From Streptococcus parasanguinis (lineage in GTDB: Bacteria > Bacillota > Bacilli > Lactobacillales > Streptococcaceae), in NCBI RefSeq assembly GCF_023109675.1, contig NZ_JALDUR010000003.1, positions 62,001 through 126,000 on the forward strand: DNA of 64,000 nucleotides, written 5' to 3'. Shown one piece after another: positions 48,332 through 57,486 of the stretch (its first letter is position 1; every line of letters begins with the position of its first letter). The translations under genes and the position numbers were made by a program. The notes under the pieces were generated by a model. The model was not told the DNA's origin. It made no database searches and saw only the letters and a program-made list of their open reading frames with translations.

Positions 48332-50833
48332 ATGAGTTTTTACGATCATAAAGAAATCGAGCCTAAGTGGCAAAAATACTGGGCTGACCATCACACTTTT
48401 AAGACAGGAACAGATGCCTCAAAACCTAAGTTTTATGCGCTTGACATGTTCCCTTACCCATCTGGAGCGGGTCTTCACGTAGGACACCCAGAAGGCTACA
48501 CAGCGACTGATATCCTCAGCCGTTTCAAACGTGCACAAGGCTACAACGTCCTTCACCCAATGGGCTGGGATGCTTTTGGTTTGCCTGCAGAGCAATACGC
48601 TATGGATACAGGAAATGACCCAGCGGAATTCACGGCAGAAAACATTGCTAACTTCAAACGCCAAATCAATGCGCTTGGCTTCTCATACGACTGGGACCGT
48701 GAAGTCAACACAACAGATCCAAACTACTACAAATGGACGCAATGGATCTTCACTAAGCTTTATGAAAAAGGTTTGGCTTATGAAGCAGAAGTGCCAGTCA
48801 ACTGGGTGGAAGAATTGGGAACAGCTATCGCCAACGAAGAAGTACTTCCAGATGGAACCTCTGAGCGTGGTGGCTATCCAGTTGTCCGTAAACCAATGCG
48901 CCAATGGATGCTTAAAATCACTGCCTATGCAGAGCGCTTGCTCAATGACTTGGATGACCTTGACTGGCCAGAGTCTATCAAGGACATGCAACGCAACTGG
49001 ATTGGTAAATCAACTGGTGCCAATGTCACTTTCAAGGTAAAAGGGACAGACAAGGAATTCACAGTCTTTACCACTCGTCCTGACACCCTTTTTGGTGCGA
49101 CCTTCACTGTTTTGGCTCCTGAGCATGACTTGGTAGATGCTATCACAAGTCCAGAACAGGCCCAAGCTGTAGCGGACTACAAACACCAAGCCAGCCTTAA
49201 ATCAGACTTGGCTCGTACAGACCTTGCTAAGGAAAAAACAGGGGTTTGGACTGGTGCTTATGCTATCAACCCTGTCAACGGTAAAGAAATTCCAATCTGG
49301 ATTGCGGACTACGTTCTTGCTAGCTATGGTACAGGTGCGGTAATGGCTGTTCCAGCTCACGACCAACGTGACTGGGAATTTGCTAAACAATTCGGACTTC
49401 CAATTGTAGAAGTGTTGGAAGGTGGAAATGTAGCAGAAGCTGCTTACACAGAAGATGGCCTTCACGTCAACTCAGACTTCTTGAACGGTCTTAACAAAGA
49501 AGAAGCAATTGCTAAAATCGTGGCTTGGTTGGAAGAAAAAGGCTTCGGTCAAGAAAAAGTTACCTACCGTCTCCGTGACTGGCTCTTTAGCCGTCAACGT
49601 TACTGGGGTGAACCAATCCCAATCATTCATTGGGAAGATGGCACTTCAACAGCCGTTCCAGAAAGTGACTTGCCACTTGTCTTGCCAGTCACCAAGGACA
49701 TCCGCCCTTCAGGTACTGGTGAAAGCCCACTAGCTAACTTGACCGACTGGCTGGAAGTGACGCGTGAAGATGGCGTCAAAGGTCGTCGTGAGACCAATAC
49801 GATGCCACAATGGGCAGGTTCAAGCTGGTACTACCTCCGCTATATCGATCCACATAACACAGAAAAATTGGCTGATGAGGATCTCCTCAAACAATGGTTG
49901 CCAGTGGATATCTATGTGGGTGGTGCAGAACATGCCGTACTTCACTTGCTTTACGCTCGTTTCTGGCATAAATTCCTCTATGACCTTGGTGTTGTACCGA
50001 CTAAAGAGCCATTCCAAAAACTCTTTAACCAAGGAATGATCTTGGGAACCAGCTACCGTGACCACCGTGGTGCTCTTGTAGCAACTGACAAGGTTGAAAA
50101 ACGTGACGGTTCCTTCTTCCACATGGAAACAGGGGAAGAATTGGAGCAAGCACCAGCCAAGATGTCGAAATCCCTCAAGAACGTGGTCAACCCAGACGAT
50201 GTGGTGGAACAATACGGTGCCGATACCCTTCGTGTCTATGAAATGTTCATGGGACCACTTGATGCTTCAATCGCTTGGTCTGAAGAAGGTCTAGAAGGAA
50301 GCCGTAAATTCCTCGACCGTGTTTACCGTTTGATCACAAGTAAAGAAATCGTTGCGGAAAACAATGGCGCTCTTGACAAGGTTTATAACGAAACGGTTAA
50401 ATCTGTTACTGAGCAAATTGAGTCTATGAAATTCAACACAGCCATTGCCCAACTCATGGTCTTTGTCAATGCTGCTAACAAGGAAGATAAACTCTATGTG
50501 GATTACGCCAAAGGCTTCATCCAATTGATCGCCCCATTTTCCCCTCACTTGGCAGAAGAACTCTGGCAAACAGTCGCAGCAACAGGTGAGTCAATCTCTT
50601 ACGTAGCTTGGCCAACATGGGACGAAAGCAAATTGATTGAAGACGAAATTGAAATCGTCGTTCAAATCAAAGGAAAAGTCCGTGCCAAACTCATGGTCGC
50701 TAAAGACCTTTCTCGTGAAGAATTGCAAGAAGTCGCGCTAGCTGACGAAAAAGTCAAGACAGAGATTGATGGCAAAGAAATTGTGAAAGTGATTGCGGTA
50801 CCAAATAAATTGGTTAATATTGTTGTAAAATAA
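48332..50833 (+). CDS. leuS: Leucyl-tRNA synthetase
   Basis: 833 residues, class Ia. HIGH motif as [19 protein letters not shown] in [15 protein letters not shown], a CP1 editing domain ([35 protein letters not shown]) and the C-terminal anticodon and LeuRS-specific domains. It charges tRNA-Leu and hydrolyses mischarged products. TGG-TATAAT (48297-48302) provides an extended -10 30 bases before ATG; I see no T-box. Confidence 0.98.
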   Translation: MSFYDHKEIEPKWQKYWADHHTFKTGTDASKPKFYALDMFPYPSGAGLHVGHPEGYTATDILSRFKRAQGYNVLHPMGWDAFGLPAEQYAMDTGNDPAEFTAENIANFKRQINALGFSYDWDREVNTTDPNYYKWTQWIFTKLYEKGLAYEAEVPVNWVEELGTAIANEEVLPDGTSERGGYPVVRKPMRQWMLKITAYAERLLNDLDDLDWPESIKDMQRNWIGKSTGANVTFKVKGTDKEFTVFTTRPDTLFGATFTVLAPEHDLVDAITSPEQAQAVADYKHQASLKSDLARTDLAKEKTGVWTGAYAINPVNGKEIPIWIADYVLASYGTGAVMAVPAHDQRDWEFAKQFGLPIVEVLEGGNVAEAAYTEDGLHVNSDFLNGLNKEEAIAKIVAWLEEKGFGQEKVTYRLRDWLFSRQRYWGEPIPIIHWEDGTSTAVPESDLPLVLPVTKDIRPSGTGESPLANLTDWLEVTREDGVKGRRETNTMPQWAGSSWYYLRYIDPHNTEKLADEDLLKQWLPVDIYVGGAEHAVLHLLYARFWHKFLYDLGVVPTKEPFQKLFNQGMILGTSYRDHRGALVATDKVEKRDGSFFHMETGEELEQAPAKMSKSLKNVVNPDDVVEQYGADTLRVYEMFMGPLDASIAWSEEGLEGSRKFLDRVYRLITSKEIVAENNGALDKVYNETVKSVTEQIESMKFNTAIAQLMVFVNAANKEDKLYVDYAKGFIQLIAPFSPHLAEELWQTVAATGESISYVAWPTWDESKLIEDEIEIVVQIKGKVRAKLMVAKDLSREELQEVALADEKVKTEIDGKEIVKVIAVPNKLVNIVVK

Positions 50834-50921
50834 CCAATTTATTTGCTGATTTCCAACCTCAAACAGTTTCCCAAACTGTTTGAGCCAACCAAGCTTGTAA
50901 ATATCGTAACGAAATAAATTT

Positions 50922-50956
50922 AAAAGTCCTTCAGAGCTAAGTTCTGGAGGATTTTT
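50922..50956 (+). terminator. Terminator downstream of leuS
   Basis: AAAAGTCCTTCAGA (50922-50935) pairs with TTCTGgAGGATTTTT (50942-50956). A further perfect hairpin CTCAAACAGTTT / AAACTGTTTGAG is at 50858-50884. Confidence 0.75.
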
Positions 50957-50964
50957 GACTCTTC

Positions 50965-51004
50965 TTGACAAGAAAACGATATTTTGTTAATATCATTAAC
51001 AAAA
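50965..51004 (+). promoter_or_regulatory. marR promoter with palindromic operator
   Basis: -35 TTGACA (50965-50970), 17-bp spacer, -10 TAATAT (50988-50993). The perfect palindrome TTTTGTTAAT-ATC-ATTAACAAAA (50982-51004) covers the -10. The core recurs at 51497-51515. Confidence 0.75.
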
Positions 51005-51015
51005 AGAAGGAAGCT

Positions 51016-51471
51016 ATGAATAAGAAAGAACTGCATAAGTTTAATAATCGTTTTAACAGCTTTATTTTAGACTTTGAACGGTTGAAAAAGGATCAGCATA
51101 GGAATAGTATTGATAAATCAATCACTATTAATGAAGTCCATTTGATTGATCTAATAGGTCGGAATCAGCCTGTGAATCTAGTGAAATTATCTGAGTTACT
51201 TGAAGTATCAAGGAGCGCTATTACTCAGAGTGTTAGACGTTTAACCAAGAAAGACCTCGTTACTTTTGAATTTGTACAGGATAATGAAAAAAATAAATAT
51301 CTGATATTATCCAAAAAAGGGGTTGAAGTTTTTAACATCCATAAAGAGCAGCAAGAACATATTGAAAAAGCCATTTTTTCAGTTTTAAGAAACTATAGTG
51401 ATGAGGACCTTCAAATGGTTATGAAACTGATGGATGATGTTGAACAGGTATGGCGAGAATTACCGTGGTAA
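51016..51471 (+). CDS. MarR-family transcriptional regulator
   Basis: 151 residues from ATG 51016, behind GAAGGAAG; a longer frame from 50965 crosses the promoter. Winged HTH: VNLVKLSELLEVSRSAITQS then VRRLTKKDLV, wing around VQDNEKNKYLILSKKG. The flanking helices form the dimer interface. It likely represses itself and the thioesterase-like gene through the shared GTTAAT-N3-ATTAAC palindrome. The ligand is unknown; a fatty-acyl compound is a reasonable guess from the neighbour. Confidence 0.88.
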   Translation: MNKKELHKFNNRFNSFILDFERLKKDQHRNSIDKSITINEVHLIDLIGRNQPVNLVKLSELLEVSRSAITQSVRRLTKKDLVTFEFVQDNEKNKYLILSKKGVEVFNIHKEQQEHIEKAIFSVLRNYSDEDLQMVMKLMDDVEQVWRELPW

Positions 51472-51496
51472 AAATCACGGTAATTTTAAAACTACA

Positions 51497-51515
51497 TTGT
51501 TAATCACATTAACAA
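51497..51515 (+). promoter_or_regulatory. Second MarR-type operator
   Basis: TTGTTAAT-CAC-ATTAACAA (51497-51515), 14 bases before the start codon of the thioesterase-like gene. Same core and N3 spacing as the operator in the marR promoter. Confidence 0.7.
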
Positions 51516-51528
51516 AAAAGAGGAAGAT

Positions 51529-52761
51529 ATGAATATACAAATTGAACTGATCTCAGAGTCTGAGTTAGCAGACGAATCTTTTAATATTGTCATCAATGGC
51601 TTAAAACCAAGAGAAACATATCGAGTCGAGATGTACCTAACTGATTATTATTGTATCAATGCTCCTATGCTTTTAGCTCATAATGTTTTATGGAAATCAA
51701 CAGCGACTTTTGTATCAGATAAGAATGGTATTATTGATATTTCACAAACTCCATCTTGTTCTGGCTCTTATGAAGATATTGCAACAATGGGGTTATTCTT
51801 TAATGCTAAGCCCTTGACCAATAGGAAAAAGAAACTTCCAAACTCTCTTTCTAAAATTCCCTTATTAGATCACTTTTTTGTGGAAATCAAAATTATACAA
51901 GGTAATACTGTCGTCGCAGAGAGAACTTTCACAAGACATTACATGAGTTTGCAAATTAGTCATCAAGATATTTACGGGAAACATTTTCAAGGGAGACTCT
52001 TTTATGATCAAAAGGCAATAAAAGCACCAGCATTGATTATTGTGAGCGGTAGTGAAGGAAGGATTGAAAAGGCACAGAATATAGCTCAGCTTCTATCTTC
52101 TAGAGGTTATATTTGCCTAGCAGTTGCCTACTTTGGTTTAGAGGGGTTGCCAAAACATTTGGAACGTATTCCTTTAGAGTGCCTTGTGGAAGCAAAGGAT
52201 TATCTACGTCAGCATCATCAAGTAGATAGTGAAAGAATTGGAATCTATGGACGTTCTAAGGGAGCAGAGTTAGTTTTAGCTGAGGAGAACATTTTTAATG
52301 ACGTTCAATGTTTGGTACTAAATTCACCCTCTGATGTGGTGTATGAAGGGATAAAAGGGAAATGGAACTCCCATACTTCTTCTTGGACGTATTTGCAAAA
52401 GGAACTTACCTATCAAAAGTTTCGACTGAGAGATTATCTGTTTAGCAAACTTTTTAGAAAACCTATCCCTAAAGATCGCTCTGCTAGGATAGACATTAGT
52501 AGACTCTCTTCGCCAATCTTATTGCTCGGAAGTACTGTTGATGAAATATGGGATGCCTCGTCAGCAATAGCCAATATTGTCTCACATTATAAAGGCCACC
52601 ACATTACATTTAAAAAATACCATGAAATAGGTCACATGTTGACAGTGGCTTATCAACCCAATCATCGCTATCGAAAAGATTGGCGTTTATTGATGAAAGA
52701 GAGTGAGGATTCTTGGTTGGCTACGATTCATTTTTTTGATAGGCATTTGAAGAAGCAATAA
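51529..52761 (+). CDS. Acyl-CoA thioester hydrolase/BAAT-family alpha/beta hydrolase
   Basis: 410 residues. N-terminal Ig-like thioesterase/BAAT domain (about 1-140), then an alpha/beta hydrolase BAAT C-terminal domain. Nucleophile elbow GIYGRSKGAEL (Ser), acid in GSTVDEIWDA and His in EIGHMLT. The nucleophile is Ser, as in the hydrolase members, not the Cys of bile-acid conjugating BAAT. Expected to cleave an acyl thioester or ester; substrate unknown. Directly follows and is probably controlled by the MarR gene. Confidence 0.85.
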   Translation: MNIQIELISESELADESFNIVINGLKPRETYRVEMYLTDYYCINAPMLLAHNVLWKSTATFVSDKNGIIDISQTPSCSGSYEDIATMGLFFNAKPLTNRKKKLPNSLSKIPLLDHFFVEIKIIQGNTVVAERTFTRHYMSLQISHQDIYGKHFQGRLFYDQKAIKAPALIIVSGSEGRIEKAQNIAQLLSSRGYICLAVAYFGLEGLPKHLERIPLECLVEAKDYLRQHHQVDSERIGIYGRSKGAELVLAEENIFNDVQCLVLNSPSDVVYEGIKGKWNSHTSSWTYLQKELTYQKFRLRDYLFSKLFRKPIPKDRSARIDISRLSSPILLLGSTVDEIWDASSAIANIVSHYKGHHITFKKYHEIGHMLTVAYQPNHRYRKDWRLLMKESEDSWLATIHFFDRHLKKQ

Positions 52762-52789
52762 CATAAGATTATAAATATGCTATAATAGT

Positions 52790-52895
52790 CCCAACTAAGA
52801 TAAAAACACAGTTCTGGTTGGTAGTCCAGACGTAGGCAAGCCTATCAGTAACCTTCCTCCTTGGTTGTCCATTCTTAGGGATAGATTTAAGGAGG
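52790..52895 (+). ncRNA. yjdF riboswitch
   Basis: A ~105-nt 5' leader after an extended -10 TGC-TATAAT (52781-52786). It contains the GTTCTGGTTGG-TAGTCCAGA, GTAGGCAAGCCTAT and CCTTCCTCCTTGG blocks typical of the yjdF motif, as I recall the family, and it precedes a yjdF homologue. CCTCCTT (52856-52862) can pair with the SD AAGGAGG (52889-52895), predicting translational control. The class binds diverse azaaromatic compounds. Confidence 0.8.
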
Positions 52896-52902
52896 TGCTG
52901 TC

Positions 52903-53316
52903 GTGGAAACAATTTCAATTGGATTGACAGTTTATTTTGAAGATGGATTTTGGCATGGTTTGTTCGAACAAGTGTATCGAGAAACTTATCAAGTTTGTCG
53001 TGTGACATTTGGTCAGGAGCCAAAAGATGATGAAATTTTAGAGATCTTACAGACTCAGTTTACTCATTTATCTTTTAGTCCAGAAGCTACAGTTAAGCAA
53101 CATGTAAAAATCAAGAATCCTAAACGATTACAGCGAGCTGTGAAGAAACAAGTAAAGAAGAAAATTTCTTCCAAGTCGAAAGAACTATTGCAGTTGCAGT
53201 ATGAGGAAAGGAAAAAGATTTCAAAACATCAATCTAGTGTCCAAAAGCAATTGCTCAAACAAGAGAAATTTGAACGCAAACAGCAAAAACGAAGGGAGAA
53301 GCGTAAAGGACATTAA
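52903..53316 (+). CDS. yjdF: YjdF family protein (DUF2992)
   Basis: 137 residues starting at GTG 52903, behind AAGGAGG. N-terminal conserved half (SIGLTVYFEDGFWHGLFEQV; FGQEPKDDEILEIL), then a very basic, lysine/arginine-rich C-terminal tail from ~80 (KNPKRLQRAVKKQVKKK onward) that may bind nucleic acid. Function unknown; regulation by the upstream azaaromatic-responsive riboswitch suggests a role in coping with toxic heteroaromatics. Confidence 0.9.
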   Translation: METISIGLTVYFEDGFWHGLFEQVYRETYQVCRVTFGQEPKDDEILEILQTQFTHLSFSPEATVKQHVKIKNPKRLQRAVKKQVKKKISSKSKELLQLQYEERKKISKHQSSVQKQLLKQEKFERKQQKRREKRKGH

Positions 53317-53334
53317 CCCTTATCTCTCTCATCA

Positions 53335-53372
53335 AAAAAGCTTCGGTAGGAAGAACCCTACCGAGGCTTTTT
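53335..53372. terminator. Convergent terminator between yjdF and the ECF ATPase gene
   Basis: AAAAAGCTTCGGTAGG (53335-53350) / CCTACCGAGGCTTTTT (53357-53372), a 16-bp stem with two G-T/mismatch positions and T on both strands. Confidence 0.88.
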
Positions 53373-54096
53373 AACATGTTGAAAACGATTGTTGAATATC
53401 TGGATGATTTTCCCAATCAGCTCGATTGTAGCTTCCTGTAATAGTGTGCTCTTCAGAAAAGAGCAGAACCCGTTCCACAATCGGAGCGATTTGCTCGAAA
53501 TGGTGGGAGGAAATAACAATCGTTTTTCCTGCTGTTTGGAGTTCTTGCAACAAGGCGACAATCAGCTTCTGGTATTTGGGGGAGAGGCCGTTAAAGGGCT
53601 CGTCAAAGAGCAAGAGACTAGGATTCATGGTGAGTACACTGGCGATAGCGACTAGCTTCTTTTCGCCACCAGAAAGATGGTAGGGAATGCGATCTCTTAG
53701 GTGTTCAATCTCTAGAAGACCGAGCGTATCCTTAACGCGTTGTTCGACTTCGGACTCGTCTAAGCCTAATTGACGTGGGCCAAAAGCCAGTTCATCATAG
53801 ACGCTTGTATTGAACAATTGGGTATCGCTGTTTTGAAAAATGAGTCCAACCTGCTGGAAGATTTGCCCAGCACGATGGGGATCTTTCAAGAAGTCTTTGT
53901 CAATGGTCCAATCCTTGAAGTGGTACTGACCAGAAGACAGGGGCAAGAGCCCAACCAGAATTTTAAAGAGGGTCGATTTTCCAGCTCCGTTTGGGCCCAT
54001 CAAGCCCACGGTTTCCCCTTTTTGAATCTGGAGTTGAATATCGTGGACACCAGTTTCTTCGGTATAGTGGTAATTTCCATCCTGAATGGTAATCAT
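53371..54096 (-). CDS. cbiO: Cobalt/nickel ECF-type ABC transporter ATPase (CbiO/NikO)
   Basis: 241 residues: Walker [10 protein letters not shown] (about 36-44), signature LSGGEKKLVAIASVL, Walker B LLLFDEPFNGL, switch region VISSHHFEQ. The N-terminus MITIQDGNYHYTEETGVHDI is typical of CbiO. Last gene of the minus-strand operon cbiM-cbiQ-cbiO. It energises metal uptake through CbiM/CbiQ. Confidence 0.9.
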   Translation of the reverse strand: MITIQDGNYHYTEETGVHDIQLQIQKGETVGLMGPNGAGKSTLFKILVGLLPLSSGQYHFKDWTIDKDFLKDPHRAGQIFQQVGLIFQNSDTQLFNTSVYDELAFGPRQLGLDESEVEQRVKDTLGLLEIEHLRDRIPYHLSGGEKKLVAIASVLTMNPSLLLFDEPFNGLSPKYQKLIVALLQELQTAGKTIVISSHHFEQIAPIVERVLLFSEEHTITGSYNRADWENHPDIQQSFSTC

Positions 54097-54108
54097 AGGG
54101 CTTCCTTT

Positions 54109-54897
54109 CTAGCCAAGTAAGGTCGTGAAGGTCGTGAGAACCGCCAATTCCAATAGGAAAAAGACGTCTTCCTTCTTCCAGTGGAAGGCTTCTTTGCGCT
54201 TTGTATCCATACCGTAGCCTCTCAGCAACATGGCCTCGTAGACCTCTTTGGTATGGTTCTTCGTTGATAGATACAGGAGACCCAGAAGAGAGCCAAAGAG
54301 ATGGAGGTTCACTTTTTGACCAACGGTCCGGAGTTGGACGCACTCAATTTGTTGGTGAAGGTGTTTTCCCAAAATATAACTATATTTCAGCGTAATATCA
54401 ATGGTCTGGACAAAGGTCTTGGGGACATGTAGCTGCCTTAGGGCCTCAACCAGTTGGATGCTTGCGGTAGTGGCTAAAAAGAGAGAAATATTGAGGACAA
54501 TCATCCCTGCACGTAGCAAAAAGAGCCCTCCATTTTGAAATCCTTGAAATAAGATGCTAGGTAATATCACAATTGTGGAAATCAGCAGCACCTTGAACAG
54601 GACCTTAAAGAGGTGGAGTAGGACCTCTCCAGGAAGCATGGCAATGTGCATTAACAAAAGGATACCAATCAACCACAGTTGGATGGGATGGTGGGCAGTC
54701 GTAATGAGAATGGCTAGAATTAAAAAGGAAACGAGTCGCATCCAAGACGAAGTTTTGGCCTTGAATGCGGGCGTCGTTTGTTTCATTTTGCCAAGAAAGT
54801 GGCGCAATGTTTGAAGATTCATTTGTAAATAGTGATGGCTTTTGGATGCTTCAAGAGTTGCTTGCTCTTGATGAAGCCAGTCAGGGAGTTTACGCAT
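54109..54897 (-). CDS. cbiQ: Cobalt/nickel ECF-type transporter transmembrane protein (CbiQ/NikQ)
   Basis: 262 residues with about five membrane segments. It has the two coupling-helix motifs of ECF T components (ARG-like, here as VEALRQLHVPKTFVQTIDITLKY and the YEAMLLRGYGMD motif). Overlaps the cbiM gene by 8 bases. It links the ATPase to the metal-binding CbiM. Confidence 0.88.
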   Translation of the reverse strand: MRKLPDWLHQEQATLEASKSHHYLQMNLQTLRHFLGKMKQTTPAFKAKTSSWMRLVSFLILAILITTAHHPIQLWLIGILLLMHIAMLPGEVLLHLFKVLFKVLLISTIVILPSILFQGFQNGGLFLLRAGMIVLNISLFLATTASIQLVEALRQLHVPKTFVQTIDITLKYSYILGKHLHQQIECVQLRTVGQKVNLHLFGSLLGLLYLSTKNHTKEVYEAMLLRGYGMDTKRKEAFHWKKEDVFFLLELAVLTTFTTLLG

Positions 54898-55873
54898 GAG
54901 AAGTTTTTTCTCCGTTCATTGATCGAATGATTTTACTGATGATATAGAAGATAAGGACGGCTGTCACGGCTGAGAGAATATAGCCGATCGCAATTTTAGT
55001 TCCAGGAATGGTGTAATCACTAAACAAGGCATCAAATGAGAATCCATTTTTGATCCCTGTTGGAACTTTGCCATGAAGCAGGCTACCCAATTCTTCAGCA
55101 GACCATTCACCAAAGGCTGTCCCATCTGCGAGAAGTCCAAGTGGGCTGAGGACGATCAAAGCAAGGAGCACCCAGCGAATTTTTTTAACGAATGAAGTTG
55201 TATTGACTGAACTTGGTGTGTACAACTCTGTAGGAGCGACTTGTTTGACAAAACGGTAAATCACAAAGGTGAAGAAGGCTTCGACCCAACCTGCTACAAG
55301 GAGGTGAGCTCCCAACATGGCAGGTACGGTAATACTCAATCCATAAGGGTTATAGAGCGGCTGACCAGCTTCTGAAGCGATGAGTGGTTGCAAGCCCAAT
55401 TCAACACCAGCTAAGAAGGCTGCAGCATTGATCGAAAGATAAGAGCCGACAATGACGCCAAGCGTTTCCTGATGGTGCTTGCGGAACAAGCTATAAATAG
55501 CATAACCAACGAAAGGCATCACAATGGCCATGTTGAAAATATTGGCCCCAAGAGCGAGAATACCTCCATCCCCAAATAAGAAGGCCTGTAGCAGTAAGGC
55601 GACTGTCAGCGCCAGAGAGGCTGCATAGGGACCTATGAGAATGGCAAGAAGGGTTCCTCCGACAGCGTGAGCGGTCGTTCCGCCAGGGACAGGAACATTA
55701 AACATCATTAATAAGAAGGACAAAGAAGCAGCGATCCCAAGCATCGGAGCCAGCTCTTTATTTTCTTTTAATTGCACCTTGACTTTTTTGACAGATAAGA
55801 CAATAACAGGTGCAGCAGCAACCGCTAAAACCGCACAACTTGCAGGACTAAGGTAATTATCTGGTATATGCAT
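54890..55873 (-). CDS. cbiM: Cobalt/nickel ECF transporter substrate-binding membrane protein, CbiM fused to a PDGLE domain
   Basis: 327 residues. The N-terminus MHIPDNYLSP carries the metal-binding Met1-His2 region; His residues continue in TTAHAVGGTLL, and NIFNMAIVMPFVGY is family-typical. The last ~110 residues form an N component with PLGLLADGT (PDGLE-type). Such a fused MN protein is more common in nickel (NikMN) than cobalt systems, so the metal may be Ni2+. No cobalamin riboswitch or metalloenzyme gene lies nearby. About 290 bases up to 56163 contain no other gene. Confidence 0.85.
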   Translation of the reverse strand: MHIPDNYLSPASCAVLAVAAAPVIVLSVKKVKVQLKENKELAPMLGIAASLSFLLMMFNVPVPGGTTAHAVGGTLLAILIGPYAASLALTVALLLQAFLFGDGGILALGANIFNMAIVMPFVGYAIYSLFRKHHQETLGVIVGSYLSINAAAFLAGVELGLQPLIASEAGQPLYNPYGLSITVPAMLGAHLLVAGWVEAFFTFVIYRFVKQVAPTELYTPSSVNTTSFVKKIRWVLLALIVLSPLGLLADGTAFGEWSAEELGSLLHGKVPTGIKNGFSFDALFSDYTIPGTKIAIGYILSAVTAVLIFYIISKIIRSMNGEKTSHA

Positions 55874-56083
55874 AACAAATTCTCCGTTAGTATGAATTAT
55901 TTTCGTTAACAGATTACCACATTATAAAATCAGGTGTCGTTACAAAACGAGTCCAACATTTGTTACACATGCTAGAAAGAGGGCTATCTTGCTAAAAGAA
56001 ATTAGTAGAAAGAAGAAGAAAAAACTAGTTTGAAGGGCTAGAAAGGCTTTTTTAAGGTGAATTTGGATAAAATTATTGGTTCC

Positions 56084-56143
56084 ATATCGAAATAGTTGAC
56101 AGATGTAACAAGCAGTGGTAGAATGATTTTGATATTTCGATAT
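56084..56143 (+). promoter_or_regulatory. Promoter of marR-nmrA-egtVU operon flanked by inverted operator halves
   Basis: TTGACA (56096-56101), 17-bp spacer, TGG-TAGAAT extended -10 (56119-56124). ATATCGAAATA (56084-56094) and its exact complement TATTTCGATAT (56133-56143) flank the promoter 38 bases apart. They are probable MarR sites. Confidence 0.7.
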
Positions 56144-56163
56144 AGAAATAAAAAGGAGACAAA

Positions 56164-56613
56164 ATGGACAAGATGTTAGGGGGCTACCAAGCTTTACAGA
56201 TACGCTTATTAGACGGGCGACTTTTTCAAAAACTCTTGAGCAAGGAACCAGATGCCCAATACCGAAGTGAACAGGGGAAAATTTTAACGATTTTGTGGAA
56301 GCAAGACTTGGGGTGCGCTACTGCGACCGATATCGCTCTTGCGACGGGCCTAGCCAATAATACATTGACCAGCATGGTTAAGAAACTGGAAGAACAAGGC
56401 TTGGTTACGATTCAACCTTGTACGCAGGATAAAAGGAAAAAATATATTTCTTTGACAGATCTCGGTTGGGCGCAAAAAGAAATTGGAGACCGCGTTAGTA
56501 AAGAGTTGGGTGAGATTTTCTACCAAGGCTTTTCGGATCAAGAGATCCGAGAATTTGAAGCCTATCAAGAGCGTATTATTGACAATTTAAAAGCTAAAGA
56601 AAATGACATCTAG
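56164..56613 (+). CDS. MarR-family transcriptional regulator
   Basis: 149 residues. Winged HTH with ATDIALATGLANNTLTSMVK then KLEEQGLVTIQPC, wing TQDKRKKYISLT. Cysteines occur at the wing and recognition region (LGCATATD; QPCTQDKRKK), so thiol or redox sensing is possible but unproven. First gene of an operon with an NmrA-type reductase and an EgtUV-like transporter. It starts 10 bases after AAAAGGAG. Confidence 0.88.
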   Translation: MDKMLGGYQALQIRLLDGRLFQKLLSKEPDAQYRSEQGKILTILWKQDLGCATATDIALATGLANNTLTSMVKKLEEQGLVTIQPCTQDKRKKYISLTDLGWAQKEIGDRVSKELGEIFYQGFSDQEIREFEAYQERIIDNLKAKENDI

Positions 56614-56631
56614 GGAAAGGAAGAAACAGTT

Positions 56632-57486
56632 ATGATTGGAATAACAGGTGTAACAGGGAAATTAGGCTCTTATGTGGCTGATCTTGTCGATAAAAAAGGA
56701 ATTGCTTCTATCCATCTGGCAAGAAGCCCAGAGCGTGCAAAAGTCTACGCGTCTGCGGAAATCCGTAAAATAGTGTATACCAATACTCCAAAAGTGGTTG
56801 AGGCCTTGAAGGGGGTCGATGTCTTATTGATGGTCTCTGCTCGGGAAAATCCAGAGCGTGTTGAGGAACACACGAGTCTTTTAGATGCCGCAAAGCTTGC
56901 TGGGGTGCAGCATATTGTTTGTACCTCCTTTTATGGGGCAGATGAGAAGGCAACTTTTACATTGTCTCGAGATCATGCCCAGACGGAAGCCTATATCAAG
57001 GAGTTGGGGTTCACCTACACTTTTTTGAGAGATAATTTTTACTTGGACTTCTTGATTGATATGGCGCTTGAAAATGGAGAGATTCGTGGTCCAGCAGGAA
57101 GTGGGAAGGTTTCAGCAGTTGCCCGTAAGGACACATCTAGTGTTGCAGCAGAGATTCTTTTACATGCTAAGAAATGGGAAAATCAAACCTTGAATTTGAC
57201 AGGGCCAGAGGATCTTTCCATGGAAGAAATCGTAGCGCTTCTCTCAAAAGAGAGCGGTAAAACCATCGCGTATGTAGATGAATCAGTAGAAGAAGCCTAT
57301 GAGTCACGGAAAAAATGGCCAGCACAAACTTGGGAGTATGATGCCTGGGTCAGTACCTATACAGCGATTAAAGCTGGAGAACAAGCTGGGGTTTCAACAG
57401 ATGTCGAAAAAGTCCTAGGGTATCCAGCAAGTAGCTTATTGGATATTCTTAGAGACAGAAAACTTATTGAGGAAAAATATGATTGA
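56632..57486 (+). CDS. NmrA-like NAD(P)-binding oxidoreductase (QOR2 type)
   Basis: 284 residues, atypical short-chain dehydrogenase. Dinucleotide motif GVTGKLG (Gly6, Gly9, Gly12) then VHLARSPERA-type selectivity region (HLARSPERAKVY). LLMVSARENPERVEEH and YTFLRDNFYLDFL resemble QOR2/NmrA proteins, which reduce quinones or sense NADP. The catalytic Tyr-Lys pair of classical SDRs is not evident. Operon position suggests a redox-related job with the regulator. It overlaps the ATPase gene by 8 bases. Confidence 0.82.
   Translation: MIGITGVTGKLGSYVADLVDKKGIASIHLARSPERAKVYASAEIRKIVYTNTPKVVEALKGVDVLLMVSARENPERVEEHTSLLDAAKLAGVQHIVCTSFYGADEKATFTLSRDHAQTEAYIKELGFTYTFLRDNFYLDFLIDMALENGEIRGPAGSGKVSAVARKDTSSVAAEILLHAKKWENQTLNLTGPEDLSMEEIVALLSKESGKTIAYVDESVEEAYESRKKWPAQTWEYDAWVSTYTAIKAGEQAGVSTDVEKVLGYPASSLLDILRDRKLIEEKYD

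Noticed and set aside
55874..56083. Cobalamin riboswitch upstream of cbiM
   Set aside because: No B12-box-like sequence or extended leader could be found on the minus strand.
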